Source: Pseudomonadota bacterium (lineage in GTDB: Bacteria > Pseudomonadota > Gammaproteobacteria > Steroidobacterales > Steroidobacteraceae). Taken from it: a stretch of 64,000 bases of DNA. The stretch spans positions 310,001 through 374,000 of the forward strand of contig JBBCGI010000001.1 of assembly GCA_037200975.1 (NCBI GenBank), given 5' to 3'. Positions 1-9,671 of this stretch are shown one piece after another; position 1 is the first letter of the stretch; every line of letters begins with the position of its first letter. Position numbers and translations under genes: made by a program. Under the pieces are notes generated by a model. It was not told the origin of the DNA and made no database searches. It saw only the letters and a program-made list of their open reading frames with translations.

Positions 1-77
1 TGACCGGCGACCAGGTCACCGTGGAGATGACTCCGTACGACCTGTCGAAGGGCCGCATCGTCTACCGCGGCAGATAA
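1..77 (+). CDS. infA: Translation initiation factor IF-1, C-terminal end (partial)
   Basis: Only the last 24 codons are in the window; the start lies to the left. The visible residues include VTVEMTPYDLSKGRIVYRGR followed by TAA, the characteristic C-terminus of IF-1, an OB-fold protein that binds the A site of the 30S subunit during initiation. It sits close to clpS-clpA, as in many Gammaproteobacteria. Identification rests on this short but highly conserved tail. Confidence 0.93.
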   Translation, partial: TGDQVTVEMTPYDLSKGRIVYRGR

Positions 78-92
78 GCCGCCCGTCCCACC

Positions 93-995
93 TTGGGTAC
101 TTCGCGGCGCAGCCAGGCGGAATACCAGCGACGCATGCATGCGGTGATCGAATACATCGATCGCCACCTGGACCAGAACCTCGATCTCGCCACGCTCGCC
201 GGCGTCGCCCATTTCTCCGATTTTCATTTCCATCGGCTGTTTCGCGCGTTGACGGGCGAGGCGCTCGGCGACTACCTGCGCCGCAGGCGCCTCGAGATGG
301 CGGCGGTCCGCCTGCGCGCCCAACCGGCCGTACCCGTGCTCGAGATCGCGCTCGCGGTGGGTTTTGGATCCGCCGAGGCGTTCGCGCGCGCCTTCCGCGC
401 GCGCTTCGACAGTACGCCGACGGAGTGGCGAAACAGCAAGCACGATCAGATGGCGCGCAAGGCGGGACAGGCTCCGCGCTTCACGCGCACACAGAATGGC
501 CGCACCTCGAAACAGGAGCCCGCCATGAAAGTGAAACTCGTCGATCGTGAACCGGTGCAGGTCGCCTACCTGCGTCACACCGGGGCGTACGGCCCGCCCC
601 TGAGCCAGTTCTGGATGCAGACCGTCGCGCCGTGGATGGCGACTAACAATCTTTTCGGCCGTGACCGCTTCGGCGTGAGCCTCGACGATCCGAGCGTGAC
701 AAAGCCGGCGCTGTGTCGCTATGACGCCTGTGTCGAGAGCCGTGAGGGCGAGGTGCTCAGCGGGAACCCGCAGCACAAGATCATTCCGGGCGGGAAGTAC
801 GCTGCGCTGGCGTTCGAAGGAACGGGCGCGCAGATCGGCGCGGCCTGGGATGCGCTGTTACGCGACTGGTTGCCGATGAGCGGACTGCAGCTCGATGCGC
901 GGCCGTTCTTCGAGTACTACGCGGTCGACGGGCGTTACGACGAAAAGACCGGCGCTTTCAGTTGCGACATCTGCGTCCCGGTGGCGCCTCTGTAG
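93..995 (+). CDS. AraC-family transcriptional regulator with C-terminal GyrI-like effector domain
   Basis: The protein has about 300 residues. Residues 15-115 form an AraC-type double helix-turn-helix domain (start HAVIEYIDRHLDQNL, second helix pair around VGFGSAEAFARAFRARF). Residues 145-300 form a GyrI/SbmC-like domain of the kind that binds small hydrophobic or cationic molecules (KLVDREPVQVAYLRHTGAY, ending FSCDICVPV). This architecture matches Rob/SoxS-related drug-responsive regulators such as BltR or TipA-like proteins, so a role in sensing a toxic compound is inferred. The start is uncertain: TTG at 93 gives the longest frame, while ATG at 135 begins just before the conserved first helix and has a GGCGGA upstream. 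No obvious target gene is adjacent, and the gene converges on clpA with a 25-base gap. Confidence 0.85.
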   Translation: MGTSRRSQAEYQRRMHAVIEYIDRHLDQNLDLATLAGVAHFSDFHFHRLFRALTGEALGDYLRRRRLEMAAVRLRAQPAVPVLEIALAVGFGSAEAFARAFRARFDSTPTEWRNSKHDQMARKAGQAPRFTRTQNGRTSKQEPAMKVKLVDREPVQVAYLRHTGAYGPPLSQFWMQTVAPWMATNNLFGRDRFGVSLDDPSVTKPALCRYDACVESREGEVLSGNPQHKIIPGGKYAALAFEGTGAQIGAAWDALLRDWLPMSGLQLDARPFFEYYAVDGRYDEKTGAFSCDICVPVAPL

Positions 996-1020
996 CGACA
1001 CCGGGATCCAGCGCCATCGC

Positions 1021-3300
1021 CTACTGCAACGTCGCCGGCAGCGCCGGCGTTTCCGTCGGCAAGGTCTCGAGCTTGAGCTCCTTGCCGTCGCTGCTCACGC
1101 CGATCCTGACGTGCCCACCGTCAGCGAGTTTCCCGAACAGCAGCTCCTCGGCGAGCGGCCGCTTGATCTGCTCCTGCATGAGCCGCGCCATCGGGCGCGC
1201 GCCCATCTTCGGGTCGTAGCCCTTTTCGGCCAGCCACCGGCGCGCGGCGTCGTCGAGCGCGATCGACACGCCCTTCTTCTCGAGCTGCGCCTCGATCTCG
1301 AGCAGCAACTTGTCGACCACCCGCTCGATGACCGGCATGTCGAGCGGTGCGAACTGCACGATCGCGTCGATGCGGTTGCGGAATTCGGGAGAGAACAGCC
1401 GCTTGATGGCTTCCGAACCGTCACTGGTGTTGTCCGACTGGACGAAGCCGATGGACGCACGATTCATCTCGAACGCGCCGGCGTTCGTGGTCATGACAAT
1501 GATCACGTGGCGGAAGTCGGCCTTGCGGCCGTTGTTGTCCGTGAGCGTGCCATGGTCCATGACCTGCAGCAGCAGGTTGAATACCTCGGGATGCGCCTTT
1601 TCGACTTCGTCGAGCAGCAGCACACAATGCGGATGTTTGGCGATGGCTTCGGTCAGCAGACCGCCCTGGTCGAACCCGACATAGCCCGGCGGCGCGCCGA
1701 TCAGACGCGACACGGTGTGCCGCTCCATGTATTCGGACATGTCGAAACGGATGAACTCGATGCCCATGGCGATGGCGAGCTGGCGGGTGACTTCGGTCTT
1801 GCCGACACCCGTAGGACCTGCGAACAGGAAGCTGCCGACCGGCTTGCGCTGATCCCCCAGACCCGAGCGCGCCATCTTGATGGCGGCGGCGAGCGAGTCG
1901 ATCGCCCTGTCCTGCCCGTAGATCACGAGCTTGAGATTGCGCTCGAGATTGCGCAGGACTTCTTTATCGGTGCTAGAGACGCTCTTGGCTGGAATGCGGG
2001 CCATGCGTGCGACCACGTCTTCGATGTGGCGCACCTCGACCTGCGGCTCGCGTTCGTTGACCGGCTTCAGGCGCAGACGCGCACCGGCCTCGTCGACGAC
2101 ATCGATCGCCTTGTCGGGCATGTGTCGTTCATTGATGTGACGCGCGGCGAGCTCCGCGGCCGCGCGGATTGCGTCGACGGAATACGTGATGCCGTGGTGC
2201 TGTTCGAAGCGCGGCTTGAGGCCCATGAGGATATCGACGGTTTCGCTCACCGACGGCTCGACGACGTCGATCTTCTGGAAGCGGCGCGCGAGCGCGTGGT
2301 CCTTCTCGAAGATGCCGCGGTATTCCTGGTACGTGGTCGACCCGATGCAGCGCAGCTCGCCGTTGGTCAGCACCGGCTTGATGAGGTTCGAGGCGTCCAT
2401 GACACCGCCCGAAGCGGCTCCCGCGCCGATCACGGTGTGGATCTCGTCGATGAAGAGGATCGCGCCGGGCTGCTTCTTCAACTCCGCGATCACGCTCTTG
2501 AGGCGCTTCTCGAAGTCGCCGCGATACTTGGTGCCTGCAATCAGCGAGCCCATGTCGAGCGAGTAGATAGTGCAATCGGACAACACGTCGGGCACCTTGC
2601 CCTCGACGATCAGGCGCGCGAGGCCCTCGGCAATGGCCGTCTTGCCGACGCCGGCTTCGCCGACGTACAGCGGATTGTTCTTGCGGCGCCGGCACAGGAT
2701 TTCGATCGTGCGCTCGACTTCGAGCGCCCGCCCGATCAGAGGATCGATCTTGCCGTCCTGCGCGAGCTGGTTGAGGTTGCTGGTGTACTTGTCGAGCGCG
2801 CTGCCGCCTTCACCCTCGCCGCGGTCCGACTCCGCGCCGGCCTCTTCCTTGGCGGTTTTCTCCTCGGCGATCTTCGAGAGGCCGTGAGAGACGAAATTGA
2901 CGACGTCCAGGCGCGTGACTTCCGAGCGGTTCAGCAGGTGCACGGCGTGGCTCTGCTTTTCGCTGAAGATGGCGATCAGGACATTGGCGACGCCGACTTC
3001 TTTCTTGCCCGAGGACTGGACGTGAAACACCGCGCGCTGCAGGACGCGCTGGAACCCCAGCGTCGGCTGGACTTCGCGGTCTTCATCGTTGGCCAGGCGC
3101 GGGGTCGTGCGGTCGAGGTGTTCGTTGAGCGAATCCTTGAGTTTGGCGAGATCGGCGCCGCAGGCGCGCAGGATCTCGCGCACTTTCGGGGTCTCGAGGA
3201 TGGACAGCAGCAGATGCTCGACCGTCAGGAATTCATGACGGGCATCGCGCGCCTTGGCAAAGGCGTCGTTAAGACAGAATTCGAGCTCTTGCGATAACAC
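1021..3300 (-). CDS. clpA: ATP-dependent Clp protease ATP-binding subunit ClpA
   Basis: A 759-residue AAA+ unfoldase that feeds substrates into ClpP. An N-terminal Clp domain (residues 1-145, [20 protein letters not shown]) is followed by the D1 module with Walker [14 protein letters not shown] and Walker [10 protein letters not shown], then the D2 module with Walker [11 protein letters not shown] and Walker [13 protein letters not shown]. An IGF tripeptide after the D2 Walker motifs (NRASIGFVQ) is the ClpP-docking loop expected of ClpA. Length and order match the family. It lies 43 bases downstream of clpS, its adaptor, on the same strand, so the pair probably forms one transcript. Confidence 0.98.
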   Translation of the reverse strand: MLSQELEFCLNDAFAKARDARHEFLTVEHLLLSILETPKVREILRACGADLAKLKDSLNEHLDRTTPRLANDEDREVQPTLGFQRVLQRAVFHVQSSGKKEVGVANVLIAIFSEKQSHAVHLLNRSEVTRLDVVNFVSHGLSKIAEEKTAKEEAGAESDRGEGEGGSALDKYTSNLNQLAQDGKIDPLIGRALEVERTIEILCRRRKNNPLYVGEAGVGKTAIAEGLARLIVEGKVPDVLSDCTIYSLDMGSLIAGTKYRGDFEKRLKSVIAELKKQPGAILFIDEIHTVIGAGAASGGVMDASNLIKPVLTNGELRCIGSTTYQEYRGIFEKDHALARRFQKIDVVEPSVSETVDILMGLKPRFEQHHGITYSVDAIRAAAELAARHINERHMPDKAIDVVDEAGARLRLKPVNEREPQVEVRHIEDVVARMARIPAKSVSSTDKEVLRNLERNLKLVIYGQDRAIDSLAAAIKMARSGLGDQRKPVGSFLFAGPTGVGKTEVTRQLAIAMGIEFIRFDMSEYMERHTVSRLIGAPPGYVGFDQGGLLTEAIAKHPHCVLLLDEVEKAHPEVFNLLLQVMDHGTLTDNNGRKADFRHVIIVMTTNAGAFEMNRASIGFVQSDNTSDGSEAIKRLFSPEFRNRIDAIVQFAPLDMPVIERVVDKLLLEIEAQLEKKGVSIALDDAARRWLAEKGYDPKMGARPMARLMQEQIKRPLAEELLFGKLADGGHVRIGVSSDGKELKLETLPTETPALPATLQ

Positions 3301-3343
3301 CTATGCCACCTCTCGACCGTTAGATCACCTGCGAATCTTCGAA

Positions 3344-3673
3344 TCACGCCTCTTCGAGCGTGCACATCAGAGGATGATGATGGTCACGGGCATAAGAGGT
3401 AACAAGGGCGACTTTGGTTTCTGCTATCTCATATGTGAACACACCGCAGATGCCCTTGCCCTGGGTATGTACTTCCAGCATGACGCGTGTCGCAGTCGAC
3501 CGGTCCATGCGGAAGAACTTTTCGAGCACGTCGACGACGAACTCCATCGGGGTGTAATCGTCGTTGAGCAGAACGACCTGATATAAGGGCGGCTGCTTCG
3601 TCTTGGGCTCGGCTTCTTCGACGGCGAGACCCGCGCCGCCATGATCGGGGCGTTCGGTTTCGGAACTGGGCAT
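3344..3673 (-). CDS. clpS: ATP-dependent Clp protease adaptor ClpS
   Basis: A 109-residue adaptor that delivers N-degron substrates to ClpA. After a disordered, acidic N-terminal tail of about 30 residues comes the conserved core [20 protein letters not shown], then [22 protein letters not shown], ending [20 protein letters not shown]. These are the signature elements that form the hydrophobic pocket and the ClpA-binding face. It is the first gene of clpS-clpA. A TATAAA box lies only a few bases upstream of the ATG, so the transcript may have a very short leader. Confidence 0.97.
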   Translation of the reverse strand: MPSSETERPDHGGAGLAVEEAEPKTKQPPLYQVVLLNDDYTPMEFVVDVLEKFFRMDRSTATRVMLEVHTQGKGICGVFTYEIAETKVALVTSYARDHHHPLMCTLEEA

Positions 3674-3681
3674 TGGCGACC

Positions 3682-3710
3682 TTTATAGGGGTCGTCGATT
3701 GGCAACACAA
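3682..3710 (-). promoter_or_regulatory. Candidate promoter of clpS-clpA
   Basis: On the minus strand TTGTGT and TATAAA are separated by 17 bases. The -10 match is good (5 of 6) and the -35 weak (3 of 6). The predicted start would fall 0-3 bases before the clpS ATG at 3673, implying a nearly leaderless mRNA. The call is by inspection only. Confidence 0.3.
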
Positions 3711-3784
3711 GAGCGCAGGGCGCACTGCCTTCAGCCCATGACAAAACAAGCGCTTGAGGGTGCTGAGGAGCGAAACGTATCATC

Positions 3785-4738
3785 ATGGAAATGACGGCGA
3801 ACATCTGGACTTCGAGCGGCGGTGGCGGGGGCGACTGGCGCTCCACGCTATTGACGCGCGCACCCCAGGTCGTGACATTCATTCTCGCGCTGGGCCTTGC
3901 AGCCCAATTGGCGCTCATCGTAGTCGGTCTGGGCAGCCGCGGCCGTCAGACTGCGCCGCCACCCCTCGCCGCCCAGCCCTCCATGGCGCCGCTCGATATT
4001 GGCGCTCTCGTCAACGCCCATCTATTTGGCGATGCGGTCGCGCAGGCGAACAGCGGCGATGCCGCCAACGCACCGCCGTCCAGCATGCCGCTGGTCCTGG
4101 CCGGACTCATGGCGACCGCCGATCCCAAGGAAGGCATGGCGATCATCGGGGAGAGCGCGGCCACCGCGAAAGTGGTTTCCGTCGGTCAGCAGGTACCCGG
4201 CGGTGCGCAGCTTCACTCGGTCTACAACGATCGCGCCATCATCGAGCGCAACGGCGCACTCGAATCCGTGTTCCTGCCGCGCAATGCCGCCGTCTCCTCG
4301 GGCGCTCCGCCGCCCCCGGTGGCCGCCAACACGGGCAACGACGCGATGATGGATCGCATGCGCAAGCTGGTCAGCGATGACCCCGGCGTCATCGGCCAGG
4401 TGCTGCGTCCGCAGCCGGTCTTCGCCGGTGGCAAGATGCGCGGCTTCCGCGTCTACCCGGGCGCCAACCGCCAGGCGTTCGCGCGGCTTGGACTTCGTGC
4501 TGGCGATCTGGTGACCGCGATCAACGGCACGCCGCTCGATGACAAGGACCGCGCGCAGGAAATCTTCGGCACTCTCAATTCCTCCACCGACGCACGCGTG
4601 ACGGTGACCCGCAATGGCCGACAGCAGGAACTCGTGCTCAACGTCGCGCAGATTTCCGCCGAAGCCGAACAGATAGGCACGAGTGACAATGGCATGGTCC
4701 CCATGGATCAGCCGTCGCCCGAAAACGGAAACCAATAA
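3785..4738 (+). CDS. gspC: Type II secretion system protein GspC
   Basis: A 317-residue inner-membrane clamp protein that links the inner-membrane platform to the secretin. Residues about 20-45 form one transmembrane segment (PQVVTFILALGLAAQLALIV). The periplasmic homology region follows (LVNAHLFGDA, LVLAGLMATADP, AIIGESAATAKVVSVGQQVPGG, LHSVYNDRAIIERNGALESV). A C-terminal PDZ domain covers about residues 205-290 (RVYPGANRQAFARLGLRAGDLVTAINGTPLDD). It is the first gene of gspC-D-E-F; gspD starts 7 bases after its stop. It is read divergently from clpS. Confidence 0.94.
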   Translation: MEMTANIWTSSGGGGGDWRSTLLTRAPQVVTFILALGLAAQLALIVVGLGSRGRQTAPPPLAAQPSMAPLDIGALVNAHLFGDAVAQANSGDAANAPPSSMPLVLAGLMATADPKEGMAIIGESAATAKVVSVGQQVPGGAQLHSVYNDRAIIERNGALESVFLPRNAAVSSGAPPPPVAANTGNDAMMDRMRKLVSDDPGVIGQVLRPQPVFAGGKMRGFRVYPGANRQAFARLGLRAGDLVTAINGTPLDDKDRAQEIFGTLNSSTDARVTVTRNGRQQELVLNVAQISAEAEQIGTSDNGMVPMDQPSPENGNQ

Positions 4739-4745
4739 CTAGAAT

Positions 4746-6857
4746 ATGAATCACCAGTCACGACCCAAGTCTTCCTTCCGCGTCGCCGCGATCCTGGCCA
4801 TGGTCGCTTTCGCCGCGGCCGGCATCGTGGGAGCCCAGGGCAACGGCAATACCAACGGGCAACGCATTACGCCTAACTTCAAGGATGCGGAGATCGGCCA
4901 GGTCATCGAGGCCGTCGCCGCGGCCACCGGCAAAACTATCATCCCGGACCCGCGCGTACGCGCGCAGGTGACGATGCTGTCGCAGACGGCGATGACGCCC
5001 GATGCGTTCTACGAAGCTTTCCTCGCGCTTTTGTCGGTACACCAGTTCGTGGCGGTGGAATCGGGCGGCATCATCAAGATCGTGCCGGACGCCAATGCGC
5101 GCCAGATGCCGAACATCGACCTGCCGGACCGCGTGAAATCAGGCTCGGACGAACTGATCACACAGGTCATCGCGGTCGAGAACGTGAACGCCGCGCAGCT
5201 CGTGCCGGTACTGCGGCCGCTGATGCCGCAGGCCGCGCACATGGCCGCCTACCCCAATGGCAACATCCTCATTCTCTCGGACCGCGCCAGCAACGTGAGC
5301 CGCGTGATGCGCATCATCAAGCGCATCGACCAGCAGGGTGACAACGACGTCGACATCATCGCCCTGCAACACGCGTCGGCCAGCGAAGTGGTCCGCGTGG
5401 TCAATACCTTTTTCTCGCAGCAGGCTGGGCAGGAAGGCGGCGGCGGCGGTTCTCCGAGCCGCGTGATCGCCGACGATCGTTCGAACAGCGTGCTCATCGG
5501 CGGCGACAAGTCCGCGCGCCTGCGCATCAAGGCGCTGGTCGCACATCTCGACACGCCGCTCGACAACGGCGGCGACACCCAGGTGCGTTATCTGCAGTTC
5601 GCCGACGCCGAGAAGATCGCCACCAAGCTCAAGGAGCAGATCACGGCGACGGTTGCGATCACCGGCGGCGCCCCGGCCGGCGGCGCGGGTGGCGGCGGTG
5701 TGTCGGCCAGCGCCGATCGTTCCACGACGATCTGGGCGGAACCCGAAACCAACGCGCTGGTGATCACGGCACCTTCCAAGGTGATGCGCTCGCTGATGTC
5801 GGTTGTCGACAAGCTGGACATCCGCCGTGCCCAGGTGCTGGTCGAGGCCATCATCGTCGACGTCAGCGTGAAGAAAAATGCCGAGCTCGGCGTGAACTGG
5901 GCCGTCTGGTCGGAAGACAACGACACGCGCATTCCGATCGGCTCCTTCATTCAGCCCGTCGGCCAGGTCAACCTGCTGCAGCTCGCGGCCGGAATCGACA
6001 ATCCTGCCAACGCGCCGGCGGCGCTTCAGACCGGTTCGACCTTCGGCATCGGCCGCATCGCGGCGGGCGGCGTCAACTTCGCGGCCATGCTGCGCGCCAT
6101 CCAGGGCGATTCCACCACCAATGTCATCGCGACACCGTCGGCGGTGACCATGGACAACCAGGAAGCACAGCTCAAGGTCGCGCAGGAAGTGCCGTTCATC
6201 ACCGGCTCGTATGCAAGCACCGGCAACAATGGCGGCGGCGGCAACGACATCAATCCGTTCACCACGGTGCAGCGCCAGGAAGTCGGCACGATTCTCAAGA
6301 TCACGCCGCAGGTCAATGAAGGCGGCGCGCTGGTGCAGCTCAAGATCGAGCTGGAAAGCTCCGAGCTCGCCGGCACCTCGGGCGACGCGAATAGTTTGAT
6401 CACCAACAAACGCACGGTGAACACCAACGTCCTCATCGAGGACGGCGGCATCGTGGTGCTCGGCGGCCTGATCCGCGACAGCGCCAATCGCGGCGAACAA
6501 CGCGTGCCGTATCTCGGCCGCATTCCGATTCTCGGCGAGTTGTTCAAGACGCGCAGCCGCCAGCGCGACAAGACCAACCTCATGGTGTTCATCCGCCCGA
6601 AGATCCTGCGCGACGGCATCGCGACGGCAATCGCCACCGATGCGAAATACAACTTCATCCGCGACATGCAGCAGAAGGCCGGCAGCAACCCGGGCGAGAT
6701 CCTGCCGTTGATTCCTTTCAACAAGGATCCGACGCTGCCCGTCCTGCCGCCGCCGCCGTTGCCGCCGCCGAACAACGCGCCGGTGGGACCGGACGGCGCA
6801 CCGCAGACTTCCGCTCCGCCACCCGGCTCGGCGGTCGTGCCCGCTCAGAAACCATGA
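4746..6857 (+). CDS. gspD: Type II secretion system secretin GspD
   Basis: A 703-residue outer-membrane secretin. A signal peptide (about residues 1-30, ending GIVGAQG) precedes the N0 domain (ITPNFKDAEIGQVIEAVAAATGKTIIPDPRV), N1-N3 repeats with Gly-rich loops (EGGGGG, GAPAGGAGGGG), and the secretin barrel domain (RRAQVLVEAIIVDVSVKKNAELG... VPYLGRIPILGELFKTRS... NLMVFIRPKILRD). The tail after about residue 650 is proline-rich. Length and domain order are typical. No lipobox is visible, so it may need a pilotin encoded elsewhere or use another assembly route. It lies 7 bases after gspC and 13 before gspE. Confidence 0.96.
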   Translation: MNHQSRPKSSFRVAAILAMVAFAAAGIVGAQGNGNTNGQRITPNFKDAEIGQVIEAVAAATGKTIIPDPRVRAQVTMLSQTAMTPDAFYEAFLALLSVHQFVAVESGGIIKIVPDANARQMPNIDLPDRVKSGSDELITQVIAVENVNAAQLVPVLRPLMPQAAHMAAYPNGNILILSDRASNVSRVMRIIKRIDQQGDNDVDIIALQHASASEVVRVVNTFFSQQAGQEGGGGGSPSRVIADDRSNSVLIGGDKSARLRIKALVAHLDTPLDNGGDTQVRYLQFADAEKIATKLKEQITATVAITGGAPAGGAGGGGVSASADRSTTIWAEPETNALVITAPSKVMRSLMSVVDKLDIRRAQVLVEAIIVDVSVKKNAELGVNWAVWSEDNDTRIPIGSFIQPVGQVNLLQLAAGIDNPANAPAALQTGSTFGIGRIAAGGVNFAAMLRAIQGDSTTNVIATPSAVTMDNQEAQLKVAQEVPFITGSYASTGNNGGGGNDINPFTTVQRQEVGTILKITPQVNEGGALVQLKIELESSELAGTSGDANSLITNKRTVNTNVLIEDGGIVVLGGLIRDSANRGEQRVPYLGRIPILGELFKTRSRQRDKTNLMVFIRPKILRDGIATAIATDAKYNFIRDMQQKAGSNPGEILPLIPFNKDPTLPVLPPPPLPPPNNAPVGPDGAPQTSAPPPGSAVVPAQKP

Positions 6858-6870
6858 GCTCTTCCTCTTT

Positions 6871-8358
6871 ATGAACGCCGGCGTCGCGCCCGAGATCGCC
6901 CGCCCGCAACGCGTCGGTTTCGCCTTTGCCAAGCGTCATGGAGTACTCGTGCGCCGTGTGCATGAAGGCGTCGCCGAGTGTGTGTACCGGCACGACGCCG
7001 CGCCGTTGGCCGTCGCCGAGGTGCGCCGCTACATGGGCGTGCCGGTCAAGCTGGAGAAAGTCGAAGACGAGTACTTCGATTCGCTGCTTCGCCAGGCCTA
7101 TGAAGCCGGCAACGATGCGATGCAGGCCGCCGAAGGCGTCGAGGAATCCACCGATCTCGCACATCTTGCGCAGGATCTGCCCGAACAGGCCGACCTGCTC
7201 GAAAGCGAAGACGACGCGCCGATCATCCGGCTGATCAACGCGGTGCTCACGCAGGCGGTCAAGGAAAACGCCTCCGACATCCATGTCGAGCCATTCGAGA
7301 ACCGGCTGGTGGTGCGCTTCCGCGTCGACGGTGTGTTACGGGAGGTGCTGCAAAGCCGGCGCGCCGTGGCGCCGCTGGTCGTCTCGCGCATCAAGGTCAT
7401 GTCGAAACTCGACATCGCCGAGAAACGCCTGCCGCAGGACGGCCGCATCAGCCTCAGGATCGCCGGGCGTTCGGTCGACGTACGCGTGTCGACGTTGCCG
7501 TCGGGCCACGGCGAACGCGTGGTGATGCGTATCCTCGACAAACAGGCCGGACGGCTGCATCTCTCGGCGCTCGGCATGGATCCGAAAACCGAAGCGCGCA
7601 TCGGCGAGCTGTTCCGCAAGCCGCACGGCATCATTCTCGTCACCGGCCCCACCGGCTCCGGCAAGACCACGACGTTGTACGCGGGCCTCGAGCACCTCAA
7701 CGACAACACCCAGAACATCATGACGGTCGAGGATCCGATCGAGTACTACATCGACGGCATCGGCCAGACGCAGGTCAACACCAAGGTCGAGATGACGTTC
7801 GCGCGCGGCCTGCGCGCCATCCTGCGCCAGGATCCGGACGTGGTCATGGTCGGCGAAATCCGCGACCTCGAGACCGCGCAAATCGCGGTGCAGGCATCGC
7901 TCACCGGTCACCTGGTGTTATCCACCCTGCACACCAATACCGCGGTGGGCGCCGTCACGCGCCTGCGCGACATGGGCATCGAGCCGTTCCTGCTTTCCTC
8001 GAGTCTCATTGGCGTGGTCGCGCAGCGCCTGGTGCGCACGCTCAACCCGGACAACCGCGCGGCGTTCGAGGCGGGCGACTACGAACGTCGCCTGCTCGGG
8101 CTCGGGCCCGACGATCCCTCCCCCACGCTGTACAGGCCCGGCGCCGGCGGCAGCGGCTTCCGTGGCAGGACGGGCATCTACGAACTGGTCATCGTCGACG
8201 ACCAGATGCGCACCATGATTCACGACGAGGCCGCCGAACACGAGCTCGAGCGCTATGCGCGCACCATGACGCCGTCGATCCGCGACGACGGCCTCGACCG
8301 CGTGCTGCGCGGCGAAACCACGATCGAAGAAGTCCTGCGCGTCACGCGCGAGGACTGA
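6871..8358 (+). CDS. gspE: Type II secretion system ATPase GspE
   Basis: A 495-residue cytoplasmic hexameric ATPase that drives pseudopilus assembly. Visible motifs: Walker A GPTGSGKTTTLYAGLEHLN (about residues 258-276), the Asp box VEDPIEYYIDGIGQTQVN, Walker B RQDPDVVMVGEIRDLETA, and the His box LVLSTLHTNTAVGAVTRLRDMG. The family's C-terminal tetracysteine zinc subdomain is degenerate: LNPDN stands where CPxC is expected (about residue 391), and GAGGSGFRGR where GCxxC...GYRGR is expected (about 423). The remaining sequence is well conserved, so I infer a functional ATPase with a metal-free subdomain. Confidence 0.95.
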   Translation: MNAGVAPEIARPQRVGFAFAKRHGVLVRRVHEGVAECVYRHDAAPLAVAEVRRYMGVPVKLEKVEDEYFDSLLRQAYEAGNDAMQAAEGVEESTDLAHLAQDLPEQADLLESEDDAPIIRLINAVLTQAVKENASDIHVEPFENRLVVRFRVDGVLREVLQSRRAVAPLVVSRIKVMSKLDIAEKRLPQDGRISLRIAGRSVDVRVSTLPSGHGERVVMRILDKQAGRLHLSALGMDPKTEARIGELFRKPHGIILVTGPTGSGKTTTLYAGLEHLNDNTQNIMTVEDPIEYYIDGIGQTQVNTKVEMTFARGLRAILRQDPDVVMVGEIRDLETAQIAVQASLTGHLVLSTLHTNTAVGAVTRLRDMGIEPFLLSSSLIGVVAQRLVRTLNPDNRAAFEAGDYERRLLGLGPDDPSPTLYRPGAGGSGFRGRTGIYELVIVDDQMRTMIHDEAAEHELERYARTMTPSIRDDGLDRVLRGETTIEEVLRVTRED

Positions 8359-8373
8359 CGCCGCGAGCCTTCG

Positions 8374-9588
8374 ATGGGTGCCTTCGAATACACGGCTCTC
8401 GATACCGCCGGCCGCGAACAGAACGGGGTCGTCGAAGGCGACACCGTCAAACATGTCCGGCAGTTGCTGCGCGAGCGCCAGCTGCTGCCGGTCACCGTCG
8501 CGGAAGTCAAACACGGCGAGGAAAAGCGGCAGCGAACATTCGGACTGCGGCGCGGGATCTCCGCCGGCGATCTGTCGCTGCTGACCCGCCAGCTCGCCAC
8601 CCTGGTCAAGGCCGGCCTGCCGCTCGAAGAGGCGTTGCTCGCCGTCTCGCAGCAGTCCGAGAAACCGCGCGTACAGAGCATCATGCTCGGCGTGCGCGGC
8701 AAGGTGATGGAAGGCCACACGCTGGCCGAAGGCTTCGGCGAGTTTCCGAAGGTCTTCCCGGAAATCTACCGCTCCACCGTGTCCGCCGGCGAAAGCTCGG
8801 GCCGCCTGGACGGCGTGCTCGAACGCCTGGCCGACTACACCGAGAACCGCGAAGTCACGCGGCAGAAGGTACTGGGTGCACTGCTGTACCCCATCGTGTT
8901 GTCGATCATCTGCCTCGGGATCGTGACCGGCATGATGGTGTACGTCGTTCCCAAGGTCATCGAGGTGTTCGAATCCAGCAAGGGCACGTTGCCGTTCGCC
9001 ACGCGGGTACTGATCTTCGTCAGCGACTTCCTGCGCAATTTCGGGTTGTACCTGGTCATCGCCATCGTCGCCGCGGGCTTCGCGTTCGTTTACTGGCTCA
9101 AGAACCCCGACAATCGCCGCCACTGGCACCGCTTGCTGCTGCGGCTGCCACTGTTCGGCCGGCTGCTGCGCGGCTTCAATACCGCCCGCTTCACGCGCAC
9201 CTTCAGCATCCTGACCGCCAGTGCCGTGCCGGTGCTCGAAGCCATGCGGATCGCCGGCGAAGTCGTGACCAATCTACCCATGCGCGACGCCGTGGCCGCG
9301 GCGGCCGCGCGGGTGCGGGAAGGCGCCCCCATCGGGCGGTCGCTCGCTTCGAGCAAACTGTTCCCGCCCATGACGGTACACCTCATTTCTTCGGGTGAAT
9401 CGAGCGGCGAACTCGACAACATGCTGGACCGTGCCGCGACCAATCAGGAACGCGAGCTCGATGCGATGATGGGCGCCCTGGTGGGATTGCTCGGGCCCCT
9501 GCTCATCGTCGCGATGGGCATGTTCGTGATGGGCATCGTTTTTGCAATGCTCATGCCGATCTTCCAGATGAACAATTTCATTCGCTGA
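8374..9588 (+). CDS. gspF: Type II secretion system inner-membrane platform protein GspF
   Basis: A 404-residue polytopic protein. It starts with the family signature MGAFEYTALDTAGREQNGVVEGD and carries two T2SSF domains (LLTRQLATLVKAGLPLEEAL and FTRTFSILTASAVPVLEAM). Transmembrane segments are visible around residues 170-195, 215-240 and 370-400 (MGALVGLLGPLLIVAMGMFV). It starts 15 bases after gspE and closes the gsp run; no gspG-N genes follow. Confidence 0.95.
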   Translation: MGAFEYTALDTAGREQNGVVEGDTVKHVRQLLRERQLLPVTVAEVKHGEEKRQRTFGLRRGISAGDLSLLTRQLATLVKAGLPLEEALLAVSQQSEKPRVQSIMLGVRGKVMEGHTLAEGFGEFPKVFPEIYRSTVSAGESSGRLDGVLERLADYTENREVTRQKVLGALLYPIVLSIICLGIVTGMMVYVVPKVIEVFESSKGTLPFATRVLIFVSDFLRNFGLYLVIAIVAAGFAFVYWLKNPDNRRHWHRLLLRLPLFGRLLRGFNTARFTRTFSILTASAVPVLEAMRIAGEVVTNLPMRDAVAAAAARVREGAPIGRSLASSKLFPPMTVHLISSGESSGELDNMLDRAATNQERELDAMMGALVGLLGPLLIVAMGMFVMGIVFAMLMPIFQMNNFIR

Positions 9589-9671
9589 ACCTTCACTGAT
9601 TCTCATTTTGGGCATTGCATGACGGCGGCTCCCGTTTTATAACGCGCGCATCTGGGGTCGCGCCGTCAGTT

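Noticed and set aside
895-3297. An 800-codon open frame on the plus strand opposite clpA
   Set aside because: It mirrors clpA codon structure in a GC-rich sequence, has no recognisable domain, and overlaps a clear essential-type gene along its whole length. The same holds for long antisense frames opposite gspD (5139-6932), the PKD lipoprotein (35062-37167), the TPR-GGDEF gene (37896-39641) and mfd (53172-54953).
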